A stretch of DNA of 64,000 bases, taken from the NCBI RefSeq assembly GCF_017355265.1, contig NZ_JADIJQ010000006.1:1-64000 (forward strand), written 5' to 3'. Source of the stretch: Tessaracoccus sp. SD287 (lineage in GTDB: Bacteria > Actinomycetota > Actinomycetes > Propionibacteriales > Propionibacteriaceae). Of this stretch, positions 43,057 through 51,710 are shown piece by piece. Positions within the stretch are counted from its first letter, which is position 1. Each line of letters opens with the position of its first letter. The position numbers and the translations under genes are program-made. The notes below the pieces were generated by a model. That model was given only the letters and a program-made list of their open reading frames with translations. It was not told where the DNA came from and ran no database searches.

Positions 43057-44820
43057 ATGCGCATCATGGCTCAGATGGCGATGGTCATGAACCTCGACAA
43101 GTGCATTGGCTGCCACACCTGTTCGGTGACCTGCAAGCAGGCCTGGACGAACCGCACCGGCACCGAGTACGTCTGGTTCAACAACGTCGAAACCCGTCCC
43201 GGTCTCGGCTACCCCCGCCGCTATGAAGACCAGGACGAGTGGAAGGGCGGCTGGGAGCTGAAGAAGAACGGTCGCCTCAAGCTCAAGGGCGGCGGCCGCT
43301 TCAACAAGCTGCTCAACATCTTCTCCAACCCGAAGATGCCCGACATCGACGACTACTACGAGCCGTGGACCTACGACTACGAGACCCTGCTGAATGCACC
43401 GGCGCAGAAGAACTTCCCGGTCGCACGTCCTCACTCGATGCTGACCGGCAAGCCGATGAAGCCCGAGTGGGGCGCCAACTGGGACGACGACCTGGGCGGC
43501 ACCTACGCCACCGGCCACGCTGACCCGATGCTGAAGGGCATCGAGGACAAGGTGAAGTTCGAGTTCGAGCAGACCTTCATGTTCTACCTGCCGCGGATCT
43601 GCGAGCACTGCCTCAACCCCAGCTGCGTGGCGTCCTGCCCGTCGGGGGCGATCTACAAGCGCTCCGAGGACGGCATCGTCCTGGTCGACCAGGATCGTTG
43701 CCGCGGCTGGCGCATGTGCGTCTCGGGCTGCCCGTACAAGAAGGTCTACTTCAACCACAGCACCGGCAAGGCCGAGAAGTGCACCTTCTGCTACCCCCGC
43801 ATCGAGGTCGGCATCCCCACGGTGTGCGCCGAGACCTGCGTCGGCCGGCTGCGCTACATCGGCCTGATGCTCTACGACGCCGACCGGGTGCTGGCGGCGG
43901 CGTCCACCACCGATGACACCAAGCTGTATGAGGCACAGCGTGACGTCTTCGTCGACCCCCGAGACCCGGCCATCGCCGCCGAGGCCGAACGCCAGGGCAT
44001 CCCCCTGGACTGGATCGAGGCCGCCAAGAAGTCGCCGGTGCTCAAGCTCATCCAGGACTACCAGGTGGCGCTGCCGCTGCACCCGGAGTACCGGACGATG
44101 CCGATGGTCTGGTACATCCCGCCGCTGTCACCGGTGGTCGAGCAGCTGCAGCAGACCGGTCACGACGCCGAGGACGCCGGCAACCTGTTCGGCGCCATCG
44201 ACGCCCTGCGCATTCCCATGGAGTACCTGGCCAACCTGTTCACCGCCGGTGACGTGGCGCCGGTGCGTGCGGTGCTCGACAAGCTCGCGGCAATGCGCTC
44301 CTACATGCGAGACATCAACCTCGACCGGGAACCGCAGGAGGAGATCGCCAACGCCGTCGACATGACCGGGCGGGAAATGCAGGAGATGTTCCGGCTGCTG
44401 GCCATCGCCAAGTACGAGGACCGCTACGTCATTCCCAGCGCCCACAAGGAGCAGGCGCACTCGCTGGAGGAGCTCGGCACCGACTGCCCCGTCGGCGAGG
44501 GCAAGTCGAACAAGTCCGGCCTGTTCGGCGGCGGTTCGGGCGGTGGTCCGGTGCCGGTCGCCATCCAGACCCTGCGCGAGACCAAGGCCCGGATGCAGGC
44601 CGACGACATGTCGCAGGTGCCCGGCTCGGTCAGCTACCTGGAATGGGACGGGCAGGGCATGCCCGGCAAGGCCAGCCCCGCCGAAGCCGCTTCGCGGCAC
44701 GGCATTCCTGGCGCCGAGCCGTCCGGGGAGAATCATCCGTTCATGGCGGGCGCGCCGCGCCTGGACGGGGACCCCGGCACCTCGGGGGAGCATCGCAGTG
44801 ATGGTGGGGCCCGGTCATGA
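43057..44820 (+). CDS. narH: Respiratory nitrate reductase beta subunit
   Basis: The 587-residue electron-transfer subunit with four iron-sulfur clusters. Cys groups: CIGCHTCSVTCKQAW near residue 16, CEHCLNPSCVASCP near 182, CRGWRMCVSGCPYKKVY (Trp in place of a Cys marks the 3Fe-4S centre) and CTFCYPRIEVGIPTVCAETC. It passes electrons from NarI haem to NarG. GGGAAGAGAG provides a ribosome site before ATG 43057. The C-terminal 80 residues are a Gly/Ser/Pro-rich extension beyond the usual end. Overlaps narJ by 4 nt. Confidence 0.97.
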   Translation: MRIMAQMAMVMNLDKCIGCHTCSVTCKQAWTNRTGTEYVWFNNVETRPGLGYPRRYEDQDEWKGGWELKKNGRLKLKGGGRFNKLLNIFSNPKMPDIDDYYEPWTYDYETLLNAPAQKNFPVARPHSMLTGKPMKPEWGANWDDDLGGTYATGHADPMLKGIEDKVKFEFEQTFMFYLPRICEHCLNPSCVASCPSGAIYKRSEDGIVLVDQDRCRGWRMCVSGCPYKKVYFNHSTGKAEKCTFCYPRIEVGIPTVCAETCVGRLRYIGLMLYDADRVLAAASTTDDTKLYEAQRDVFVDPRDPAIAAEAERQGIPLDWIEAAKKSPVLKLIQDYQVALPLHPEYRTMPMVWYIPPLSPVVEQLQQTGHDAEDAGNLFGAIDALRIPMEYLANLFTAGDVAPVRAVLDKLAAMRSYMRDINLDREPQEEIANAVDMTGREMQEMFRLLAIAKYEDRYVIPSAHKEQAHSLEELGTDCPVGEGKSNKSGLFGGGSGGGPVPVAIQTLRETKARMQADDMSQVPGSVSYLEWDGQGMPGKASPAEAASRHGIPGAEPSGENHPFMAGAPRLDGDPGTSGEHRSDGGARS

Positions 44821-45572
44821 GGCAGTGGCTCAACATCCCGGGGCTGCGCAAGCGCGATGCGGTGGCGCCGCGCCGCAAGCATCCCGAACCGGAGCTCGGC
44901 GAGGCCGACCTGAGGGTGGCCTGGCAGGTGATCAGCCTGCTGCTGGACTACCCCACCCCAGAGGGCATCGACCAGCTGCCGGTGCTGCGGCAGCTGGTGC
45001 AGCGGTTGCCCGAGCCGGTGGCGGCGCCGCTGCAGCGGTTGATGGACCACCTCGAGGGCACCGAGTTGAAGGCGCTGCAGACCGATTACGTCGACACCTT
45101 TGACACCACCCGCAAATGCGCCCTGCACCTGAGCTACTACGCCTACGGCGACACCCGCAAGCGGGGGATTGCCCTGGTGCAGTTCAAGCAGGCGTTCCGC
45201 CGGGGCGGGCTCGAGGTGACCGACGACGAGCTGCCTGACCACCTGGCGGTGGTGCTGGAGTTCGGCGCCACCGGCGACGACGTCGGGTTGGCGTGGAAGC
45301 TGCTGAACGACCACCGGGCCGGCATCGAACTGCTGTACCGCGGCCTGCTGGATCGTCCCTCGGCATGGGTGGATGCCCTGAACGCGCTGCTGGCGACCCT
45401 TCCGGTGCTGCAGGGCGAGCAGGAACAGGCCGTCGCCGAACTGATGATGCAGGGCCCGCCGGACGAGACGGTCGGCCTGGATGCCTATTCCCTCGACCCG
45501 CGGCTCAACCCGCATCCCGATGACGAGGCCATGCCCTCGTTCGCCCCGGCAGGCCAAGGAGTCATGTCATGA
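44817..45572 (+). CDS. narJ: Nitrate reductase assembly chaperone
   Basis: A 251-residue all-helical TorD/NarJ-family chaperone that binds the NarG N-terminus and allows cofactor insertion; not part of the final enzyme. The core VAWQVISLLLDYPTPEGIDQLPVL, LQTDYVDTFDTTRKCALHLSYYAYGDTRKRG and LPDHLAVVLEFGA are typical. An Arg-rich N-terminal 25 residues precede the fold. ATGA overlaps with both narH and narI. Confidence 0.95.
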   Translation: MRQWLNIPGLRKRDAVAPRRKHPEPELGEADLRVAWQVISLLLDYPTPEGIDQLPVLRQLVQRLPEPVAAPLQRLMDHLEGTELKALQTDYVDTFDTTRKCALHLSYYAYGDTRKRGIALVQFKQAFRRGGLEVTDDELPDHLAVVLEFGATGDDVGLAWKLLNDHRAGIELLYRGLLDRPSAWVDALNALLATLPVLQGEQEQAVAELMMQGPPDETVGLDAYSLDPRLNPHPDDEAMPSFAPAGQGVMS

Positions 45573-46348
45573 GCACGTTCCTGTGGGTGATCTTCCCCTA
45601 CATCGCCCTGGCCGTCTTCGTCGTCGGCCACATCTGGCGCTACAAGTACGACAAGTTCGGGTGGACGACCCGCAGCTCGCAGCTGTACGAGTCGAGGATG
45701 CTGCGCATCGCCAGCCCGCTGTTCCACTTCGGCGTGCTGTTCGCCGTGCTGGGGCACGTGATGGGGCTGGTGTTCCCCAAGTCGTGGACCGATGCGATCG
45801 GGATCAGCCAGCACAACTATCACCTGGTCGCGGTCATCGGCGGCCTGGTGTCGGGGGCAATGATCATCGTCGGGTTCACCATCCTGGTGTTTCGTCGCCG
45901 CACGACCAAAGCGGTGTTCAATGCCACCACCCGGAACGACAAGGCCATGTACCTGCTGTTGGGGATCGCTATCGCCACCGGCATGTGGAACACCATCAGC
46001 ACCACGCTCAGCGACGAGTACAACTATCGCGAGGGGGTCTCGGTGTGGTTCCGCAGCATCTTCGCGCTGTCGCCTGATGCCAGCATGATCTCGAGTGCCC
46101 CGATCCAGTTCCAGTTGCATGCCCTGACGGCATTCCTGCTGGTGCTGGTGTGGCCGTTCACGCGGCTGGTGCACGTCTTCAGCGCCCCGATCGGCTACCT
46201 GAACCGGCCCTACATCGTCTACCGCTCGGCCGGCCATGCCAGTGGCGCCGGCCCGAAGCGGATGCAGACGCCGCAGGGCACCTGGAACAAGCCGGGCTGG
46301 GACGGCAGTCGTCCGGGCACCCGGAAGAAGGAGAAGACGCGGGGGTAG
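45569..46348 (+). CDS. narI: Respiratory nitrate reductase gamma subunit
   Basis: A 259-residue membrane cytochrome b that oxidises menaquinol and anchors NarGH. Five transmembrane helices; haem-ligand His residues are in SPLFHFGVLFAVLGHVMGL (helix 2) and in FQLHALTAFLLVLVWPFTRLVHVFSAP (helix 5). The N-terminal HIWRYKYDKFGWTTRSSQ motif is characteristic. The C-terminal 35 residues form a basic cytosolic tail. Last gene of the nar operon; beyond it the base composition changes. Confidence 0.96.
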   Translation: MSTFLWVIFPYIALAVFVVGHIWRYKYDKFGWTTRSSQLYESRMLRIASPLFHFGVLFAVLGHVMGLVFPKSWTDAIGISQHNYHLVAVIGGLVSGAMIIVGFTILVFRRRTTKAVFNATTRNDKAMYLLLGIAIATGMWNTISTTLSDEYNYREGVSVWFRSIFALSPDASMISSAPIQFQLHALTAFLLVLVWPFTRLVHVFSAPIGYLNRPYIVYRSAGHASGAGPKRMQTPQGTWNKPGWDGSRPGTRKKEKTRG

Positions 46349-46579
46349 TGGCTGGCGGAGCTGTCAGGCAGCGTCACCGTCGCCCCACTCGTTCGGTCAC
46401 AGGAGGGGTCTTTGGTTGAAGTCCAGCGGCTTTGAGAGGCAGGCAACACGATTCCATGGGCATTTTCAAAGCCGTTACGGGGGCGTCGATCTGCACTTCA
46501 AGACAAAGAGTCTCAATTGCACACTGTGGGGAGGCCAGGGCCGTGGATGCGTGTGGCAGAAGTAGAGTGGGTGAAGTTC

Positions 46580-46963
46580 ATGGATGTTGAATGGTGGAGT
46601 CGAGTTCTGATTGATTCGGTGAGTCGTTGCGTTCCGGAGGCGACGGCATCGACGACGTTTCATCCGCGCGTTGATGTCGCCATCCGGTTTCAGATTAGCG
46701 CGGGTGATCCTTGGATTGAGGCGAGGCTTTCTTCACCTATTATGTGGTTGGTGCTTGATACTGGGTTGGCAGTGGGGCCGCTCTTCTTCGCAGAGAATCG
46801 GGTGCCTACCGCCCTGGATTGGGAGGTTGATCTTGAGATGATGGAGGATATTGCGACGGTCTGTTGCAATTTTCTTCAGGGCAAGGTGGTGGAGTACAAA
46901 TGGTTGTGGCGTAGAGGTCTGAAGGTGGAAAGTGGGCCGGGTGAATATTGGCGATTCAGTTGA
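46580..46963 (+). CDS. Unrecognised 127-residue protein, likely acquired
   Basis: I do not recognise this protein. It is acidic and aromatic-rich (several Trp, e.g. MDVEWWSRVLIDS, YKWLWRRGLKV, GEYWRFS), without signal peptide or membrane helix. Codon use is visibly unlike its neighbours: many third positions are T or A (GTT, GAT, ATT), whereas the flanking nar and moe genes use G/C almost throughout. The ATG at 46580 has GGGTGAAG just upstream; a longer frame reaches back to 46517. Such isolated low-GC single genes are often orphan immunity proteins or phage-derived; nothing in the sequence proves either. No partner toxin or transposase is seen. Confidence 0.55.
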   Translation: MDVEWWSRVLIDSVSRCVPEATASTTFHPRVDVAIRFQISAGDPWIEARLSSPIMWLVLDTGLAVGPLFFAENRVPTALDWEVDLEMMEDIATVCCNFLQGKVVEYKWLWRRGLKVESGPGEYWRFS

Positions 46964-47281
46964 AGTGAGCCCGCCCATAGTTCGCAGGCTTGGGAGTGGC
47001 TGATTCTCCGCGTAAGCGTCTGGAAGGGCGGACATGCTGGGCCATCTCGCTGCCCTGGCTAGTTAGGTCAGCGACGCTGATACAACACAGATCGTAGGCT
47101 GCACAGGGAGGTATTTTAGGGTGTCTGGGTCGCTGTGGGGCTCGGCGAGCAGTCCAGATGGGCGGAAGGCCCGGATGTGCTTCCCATGGCGCGGTGTAAC
47201 CGTCCGTAGTGGCTACCCCCAGAAGGCGCTCACACCGCGCTCGCTAGGGTGGGAGCAGGCAACGACGAGGAGCACGTACCG
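46964..47281. other. Gene-free region ahead of moeB
   Basis: About 318 bp without a supportable coding region. Composition is intermediate between the T-rich gene on the left and the GC-rich moe operon. The only element I can point to is a TAGGGT box at 47245-47250. The smaller stretch 46349-46579 after narI likewise shows no gene. Confidence 0.5.
47245..47250 (+). promoter_or_regulatory. Putative -10 box of the moe operon
   Basis: TAGGGT about 32 bp before the preferred moeB start, with GAGGAG in the short leader as the ribosome site. No clear -35. Confidence 0.35.
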
Positions 47282-48064
47282 GTGAAAACGCACCCTGGGC
47301 CGCTGGTGGCTGACGCCCGCGAGCTGACCCCCGACGAACGGCACCGCCACAGCCGCACCACCGCCATCCCCGCCATCGGCGAGCAGGGGCAGGCCCGGCT
47401 GCGGGCCGCCTCGGTGGCCGTCGTGGGAGCCGGTGGGCTGGGCTCCCCGGTGCTCACCTACCTGGTCGGGGCCGGCGTGGGCCGGCTCACCATCATCGAC
47501 AATGACGTGGTCGAGGTGCACAACCTGCAACGCCAGGTCGTCCACGGCACCGGGACCGTCGGGGTGCCCAAGGTGACCAGTGCCGCCGACCGGCTGCGCG
47601 ACCTCAACCCCGAGGTCGAAATCATCGAGCGTGACCTGCGATTGGACCCGTCCAATGCGGTTGCCGAACTGGGCGGCCACGACCTGCTCGTCGACGCCAC
47701 CGACAACCTGCCCGTGCGCTTCGCCATGGCTGATGCCGCCGACACGCTCGACCTGCCTGTCGTCTACGGCTCGGTCAGCAGCACCCGCGCCCAGGTCACC
47801 GTCTTCCGCACGTCCTGGGGCATTGGTCTGCGCGACCTGCTCGACGAGGACCAGCAATCGGGGGTCACCAAGTTGGACGACGTCGGGGTTTTCGCGCCGC
47901 TGACCGGCATCGCCGGCTCCTGGATGGCTGTCGAGGCCATCAAGCTGATCACCGGCGTTGGTGACCCGCTGATCGGTCGGCTGCTGTACCTGGACGCCCT
48001 GACCGCCACTCCGCAGGTCCTGCCGCTCGTCGCCCGCGCCCCCTTGGCCCAGAGCCATGGTTGA
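47282..48064 (+). CDS. moeB: MoeB/ThiF-family adenylyltransferase lacking zinc cysteines
   Basis: A 260-residue E1-like enzyme expected to adenylate the C-terminus of MoaD, encoded in the same operon. The nucleotide site VAVVGAGGLGSPVLTYLVGAGVGRLTIIDNDVVEVHNLQRQVVHG is near residue 45 and DLLVDATDNLPVRFAMADAA follows; GIAGSWMAVEAIKLITG is the conserved late segment. The two CxxC pairs that bind zinc in E. coli MoeB are absent: the corresponding stretch reads SWGIGLRDLLDEDQQSGV. There is no rhodanese domain. The GTG at 47282 has GAGGAG 10 nt upstream; a GTG at 47249 is less likely. Overlaps moeA by 8 nt. Confidence 0.86.
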   Translation: MKTHPGPLVADARELTPDERHRHSRTTAIPAIGEQGQARLRAASVAVVGAGGLGSPVLTYLVGAGVGRLTIIDNDVVEVHNLQRQVVHGTGTVGVPKVTSAADRLRDLNPEVEIIERDLRLDPSNAVAELGGHDLLVDATDNLPVRFAMADAADTLDLPVVYGSVSSTRAQVTVFRTSWGIGLRDLLDEDQQSGVTKLDDVGVFAPLTGIAGSWMAVEAIKLITGVGDPLIGRLLYLDALTATPQVLPLVARAPLAQSHG

Positions 48065-49292
48065 GCGCCTGCAGGTGACGGTCGAGGAGTACCTCGCCGA
48101 GGTGCTGGCCCTGGTCAGCCCGCTGAAGGAGACCGAATCCGTACCCGTCGCCCACGCCGCCGGCCGCACCCTGGCCGAGGCGGTCACCGCCAAGGTCAAC
48201 GTGCCGGGCTTCGACAACTCGGCGATGGATGGTTTCGCCGTGCAGTTCGCTTCGGTCGCGGTGGGCGAGGTGCTGCGTGAGGTCGGTGACGTCCCCGCCG
48301 GTTCCGGTCTGGACCCCGCCCTCGGCCCCGGCGAATGCGTGCGCGTGATGACCGGTGCGCCGGTGCCGAGTCAGGCCGACACGATCATCCAGCGGGAGTT
48401 CGTCACCGAACATCCCGATGCCTTTGGCCCCGGCCAGCCCGGCGTTCAGGTCAATGAACTGCCCAGACGCGAGGGCCTGCATGTGCGCCACGTGGGTGAG
48501 GACTTCAGCATCGGCCAGGAACTGATCCAGGCCGGCGAACTGTTGGGTCCCCACCACGTCTCGCTTGCCGCCTCGAGTGGTTCGGGCACCGTCGCGGTCG
48601 TGCGGCGTCCGCGGGTCGTCGTGGTCGCCACCGGCGACGAACTGGTGCCCCCGGGCGGCAGCCTTGGCCCCGGCCAGATCCACGAATCGAACCTGACCCA
48701 GCTGGCGGCCTCCCTCGAGGACGATGGTGCCGAGGTCATTGAACGGCTCTGGTTGCCCGACGACCCACAGGCCTTTGCGGCGGGGCTGGACGCGGTGGCT
48801 GGAGCTGCCGACCTGATCGTCATGAGCGGTGGCATCAGCGCCGGCGACCATGATGTCGTCCGCATCGCCCTGGCCGCCCGCGCTGAGGGGACCTTCCGGC
48901 ATGTGTTGATGCAGCCCGGCAAGCCGCAGGGGTGGGCCCGGTGGAATGGCACCCCGGTGCTCGGGCTGCCGGGCAACCCGCTCAGCACTGCCACCAGCTA
49001 TGAGTTGTTCGTCCGCCCCCTGATCGAGAAGTTCCTGGGCCGTCCGCAGCAGCCCTGGTCGGCGGCCGTCGCGGCCGAAGCCTGGGACACCCCGGCCGGA
49101 CGCCGACAGTTCATCCCCGTGACCGTCGAGCATGACGCCACCGGTCGGCGCCTGGTGCGTCCGGCCCACCGCCGCGGCTCGGCCTCCCACATGGTCAGCG
49201 CCCTGACCCGCGCACACGCCATCGCCGATGTTCCGGCGACGGTCAGCCGGGTCGAGGCCGGCGATGTCGTCATGATCAGGAGCATTCGATGA
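48057..49292 (+). CDS. moeA: Molybdopterin molybdotransferase
   Basis: The 411-residue enzyme inserting molybdate into adenylated molybdopterin. N-terminal VTVEEYLAEVLALVSPL and PGFDNSAMDGFAVQF, the GECVRVMTGAPVPSQADTII segment, then the MogA-like domain with VVVATGDELVPPGG, IHESN, IVMSGGISAGDHDVV and GLPGNPLSTATSYELFV, ending in a beta-barrel domain. Full length. ATGA overlap with moaC. Confidence 0.95.
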   Translation: MVERLQVTVEEYLAEVLALVSPLKETESVPVAHAAGRTLAEAVTAKVNVPGFDNSAMDGFAVQFASVAVGEVLREVGDVPAGSGLDPALGPGECVRVMTGAPVPSQADTIIQREFVTEHPDAFGPGQPGVQVNELPRREGLHVRHVGEDFSIGQELIQAGELLGPHHVSLAASSGSGTVAVVRRPRVVVVATGDELVPPGGSLGPGQIHESNLTQLAASLEDDGAEVIERLWLPDDPQAFAAGLDAVAGAADLIVMSGGISAGDHDVVRIALAARAEGTFRHVLMQPGKPQGWARWNGTPVLGLPGNPLSTATSYELFVRPLIEKFLGRPQQPWSAAVAAEAWDTPAGRRQFIPVTVEHDATGRRLVRPAHRRGSASHMVSALTRAHAIADVPATVSRVEAGDVVMIRSIR

Positions 49293-49768
49293 GCCAACAC
49301 CCCTTCACCCACCTGGACGCCAGCGGTCAGGCGCGGATGGTCGACGTGACCTCCAAGCAGCCCACCGTGCGGGCAGCCACCGCCGCCGGGACCGTGCTCT
49401 GCAGTCCCGAGGTGGTCGAACTGCTGCGCTCGGGCCGGGTGCCCAAGGGTGACGTGCTCGCCATGGCGCGGATCGCCGGCATCCAGGCGGCCAAGAAGAC
49501 CCCTGAGTTGTTGCCGCTGGCGCATGTGATCGGCGTGCACGGGGCAGTGGTCGAGGTCGAGGTCGTTGATCATGGTGTCGAGATCGTCGCGACCGTCCGG
49601 ACGGCAGACAGGACCGGCGTCGAGATGGAGGCCCTGACCAGCGTGGCCGTCGCCGCGCTGGCCGTGATCGACATGATCAAGGGCACCGACCGCCACGCCC
49701 ACATCAGCAATGTGCGACTGCTCGCCAAGGAGGGCGGGCGATCGGGGGTGTGGCGCCGTGACGAGTAG
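49289..49768 (+). CDS. moaC: Cyclic pyranopterin monophosphate synthase
   Basis: MoaC works after MoaA to form cyclic pyranopterin monophosphate. The 159-residue protein has KGDVLAMARIAGIQAAKKT with the active-site Lys, TGVEMEALTSVAVAALAVIDMIKGTDR with the second Asp/Lys set, and VRLLAKEGGRSGVW at the end. The usual PLCHPL motif reads PLAHVI: the functional His is kept, the Cys is lost. Overlaps moeA by 4 nt and mobA by 11 nt. Confidence 0.94.
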   Translation: MSQHPFTHLDASGQARMVDVTSKQPTVRAATAAGTVLCSPEVVELLRSGRVPKGDVLAMARIAGIQAAKKTPELLPLAHVIGVHGAVVEVEVVDHGVEIVATVRTADRTGVEMEALTSVAVAALAVIDMIKGTDRHAHISNVRLLAKEGGRSGVWRRDE

Positions 49769-50660
49769 CTTTGATGCCCCGAGCCGTCAGGCGAGCTTTG
49801 ATGCAATCGTGCTGGCTGGCGGCAAGGGGTCCCGCCTGGGCGGGGTCGACAAGGCCGAGCTCAAGGTCGGCGGCGTCCGCCTGCTCGATCGCGTGCTCGA
49901 GGCCACCAGCGGCGCCCGGACGACGGTCGTGGTCGGACCGGTCAGTGCTCCCGACGGAGTGCTGGTTACCCGGGAGGACCCGCCGGGCACCGGACCGGCC
50001 GCCGGGATCGCGGCCGGGATGGCGGCGGTGACCGAACCCGCCGAGTGGACGCTGCTGCTGGCCTGCGACCTGCCGGGCGCGCCGATGGCGGTCCACCACC
50101 TGCTGGACCTCCTGGCGTCCGGGTCGGCGACCGCCGACGCCTACTGCCTGGCCCGCGAACCCGGCAAGCCGGAGTGGTTGTTCGGGATTTACCGCACCTC
50201 GGCGCTGCAGGCCGCGGTCGCGGCCTACGGCGACCCGCGGGACCGGTCGGTGCGTGGCATGGTCGGCGTACTCAATCCGGTGGTGGTCGAGGCGGACGTG
50301 GAGAACGCCGCCCGCGACCTGGACACCTGGAACGACCACGCCCGCTGGAACGCCGCGATCCGGCTGGCCACCGGCAGCCCGCCCGAGGACCGCACGCCGT
50401 GGCGTCCGTTCATTGAGCGGGTCTGCGCCGCGGTGGGGGTCGATCCCGACCTGGTCGACGAGGACGCCCTGCTGGACATGACCCGCGAGGTCGCCCATGC
50501 CGGGGCGCGTCCGATGGCGCCGGTGAGCGCCTTCATCCTGGGCGTGGCGGTCGGTGCCGGTGGGGACCCCGACTTCCTGCTGCGGGTGGTCGAGGACGCC
50601 GCCACCGCCGCCCCGGTTCCCCCTGGACTTGAAGAACACCCCTCTGACAAGGAGATCTGA
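49758..50660 (+). CDS. mobA: Molybdenum cofactor guanylyltransferase fused to a DUF6457-like domain
   Basis: Residues 1 to about 200 are MobA-like nucleotidyltransferase: IVLAGGKGSRLGGVDKAELKVGG (GTP site), PPGTGPAAGIAAGMAAV and LLLACDLPGAPMAV. This adds GMP to make the MGD form that NarG needs. Residues about 210-300 form a small helical domain, WRPFIERVCAAVGVDPDLVDEDALLDMTREVAH with FILGVAVGAG, matching the actinobacterial DUF6457 domain of unknown role, often attached to MobA. The GTG at 49758 is chosen as the start; the longer frame to 49710 is Cys/Arg-rich and not MobA-like. Confidence 0.9.
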   Translation: MTSSFDAPSRQASFDAIVLAGGKGSRLGGVDKAELKVGGVRLLDRVLEATSGARTTVVVGPVSAPDGVLVTREDPPGTGPAAGIAAGMAAVTEPAEWTLLLACDLPGAPMAVHHLLDLLASGSATADAYCLAREPGKPEWLFGIYRTSALQAAVAAYGDPRDRSVRGMVGVLNPVVVEADVENAARDLDTWNDHARWNAAIRLATGSPPEDRTPWRPFIERVCAAVGVDPDLVDEDALLDMTREVAHAGARPMAPVSAFILGVAVGAGGDPDFLLRVVEDAATAAPVPPGLEEHPSDKEI

Positions 50661-50900
50661 ATGGTCAACGTGCGTTACTTCGCCGCCGCAGCCGATGCTG
50701 CCGGCACCACTGCCGAGCAGTTCGAGCCCGGCACCCTGGCCGAGGTGCTGGCCGTGATGACCGAGCGCCACGGCGAACGTCTCGCGGAGGTGGTCGGGCG
50801 GTGCTCTCTGCTCCTGGACGGTGCCAAGGTCAGCGACCCGGCCACGGTGTTGACCGCCGGGGCGAAGCTGGACGTGCTGCCGCCGTTCGCCGGGGGATAG
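50661..50900 (+). CDS. moaD: Molybdopterin synthase sulfur carrier subunit
   Basis: A 79-residue ubiquitin-like protein that carries the dithiolene sulfur as a C-terminal thiocarboxylate. It starts VNVRYFAAAADAAGTTAEQF and ends LDVLPPFAGG, the required Gly-Gly. AAGGAGATCTGA provides a strong ribosome site and the ATG directly follows the mobA stop. It would be activated by the MoeB-like protein of the same operon and act with MoaE encoded at 54425-54895. Confidence 0.94.
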   Translation: MVNVRYFAAAADAAGTTAEQFEPGTLAEVLAVMTERHGERLAEVVGRCSLLLDGAKVSDPATVLTAGAKLDVLPPFAGG

Positions 50901-50924
50901 GCGCCGACCCGGGCCGGGTGGCGC
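50901..50924 (+). terminator. Terminator-like hairpin after moaD
   Basis: Starting on the base after the moaD stop, GCGCC (50901-50905) pairs with GGCGC (50920-50924) and ACCC with GGGT inside, with a one-base bulge and a 5-nt loop. It closes the moe-moa operon. A second dyad TACCCG..CGGGTA (50947-50968) lies between it and the convergent gene. Confidence 0.55.
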
Positions 50925-50998
50925 AGATACCCGGGTTCCCGCGATTTACCCGGAGAGGAACTCGGGTAGACCGGTGCAAGCCGGGTAATCCGACCGGA

Positions 50999-51649
50999 TC
51001 ACCGGAAGGCTGACACGTCGGTGAGGCCCTTCGTCCGAACGGTGACCACCACAGCCGAGATCAGGTTGATCGCCCCGATCACCAGCAGTACCCAGGTGAA
51101 CGTCCCGACCGAACCAACGGTGAGGTCCCACACGGCGGCGCCGAGAATCACCGCTGCCAGGATGTAGGACGTGATGGCCCTGCGCTTGAGGCTCTTGAGC
51201 AGTGCTCGTGCGGGTTCGGACTCGGCGTCGGTCGTGGGGGCGAGGGGAGCAACGACGGGGCGGTCGACGACGTGGAAACGGCCGTCGAAGTCCCGCTCGG
51301 TCTGCGGGTCGTAGGCGTCCCAGCCGGTCTCCTCCTGGACGATCCGGATGACCTGGCGGGCTCGCTCGTGCAAGGCCGTGGCGTCGGCGTACCCGTCGGT
51401 GGGGAAGCGGACCTGCGCGCCCTCGCCGGTGAGGACAACCTGCAGTCCGGTGGAACGGTCGGTGACCTCGCCGAAGGAAGCGGCACCAGGCTCGGTAGGC
51501 CTCCAGGTGCCCGCATCGTCGCCGAACAGTTGACGGGTGCGGGACTCGATCCGGTTGAAGGTCTCCACTCCCCGGGCGCGGGTCTGCTCGTCCTCGGACA
51601 AGAAGGTACCGCTCTCTTCGGTCGCGGTCAGGATGATGGCATAACTCAT
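50999..51649 (-). CDS. Uncharacterised protein with two C-terminal membrane helices
   Basis: A 216-residue protein I do not recognise. Residues 1-150 are polar and contain short strand-like stretches (QVVLTGEGAQVRFPTDGYAD, RFHVVDRP). About 158-176 and 184-204 are two hydrophobic helices separated by a short turn, placing the N-terminal part in the cytosol. The ATG at 51649 is preceded by CAGGAT six nt upstream, possibly a leaderless -10 box. It sits convergent to the moe operon and tandem with the regulator gene; no functional tie is visible. Confidence 0.75.
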   Translation of the reverse strand: MSYAIILTATEESGTFLSEDEQTRARGVETFNRIESRTRQLFGDDAGTWRPTEPGAASFGEVTDRSTGLQVVLTGEGAQVRFPTDGYADATALHERARQVIRIVQEETGWDAYDPQTERDFDGRFHVVDRPVVAPLAPTTDAESEPARALLKSLKRRAITSYILAAVILGAAVWDLTVGSVGTFTWVLLVIGAINLISAVVVTVRTKGLTDVSAFR

Positions 51650-51710
51650 GGGTCCATCCTGCCCGTCCAGGGCGCCAGTGGCGGATGCTCGCGGCTACGG
51701 GTCCCGGATG

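Noticed and set aside
39051-43067. Very long open frame antisense to narG
   Set aside because: Arises from the strong G/C third-position bias of narG; its translation is repetitive Val/Gly/His/Asp-rich and lacks any domain. The same applies to long antisense frames at 98-1363, 5622-6893, 17795-20308 and 28032-29246.
46580-46963. Toxin-antitoxin module
   Set aside because: Only one gene is present, with no partner of suitable size and no recognisable toxin or antitoxin motif.
46349-47281. Insertion sequence or prophage remnant
   Set aside because: No transposase, integrase, terminal inverted repeats or target duplication could be seen; only the composition shift supports transfer.
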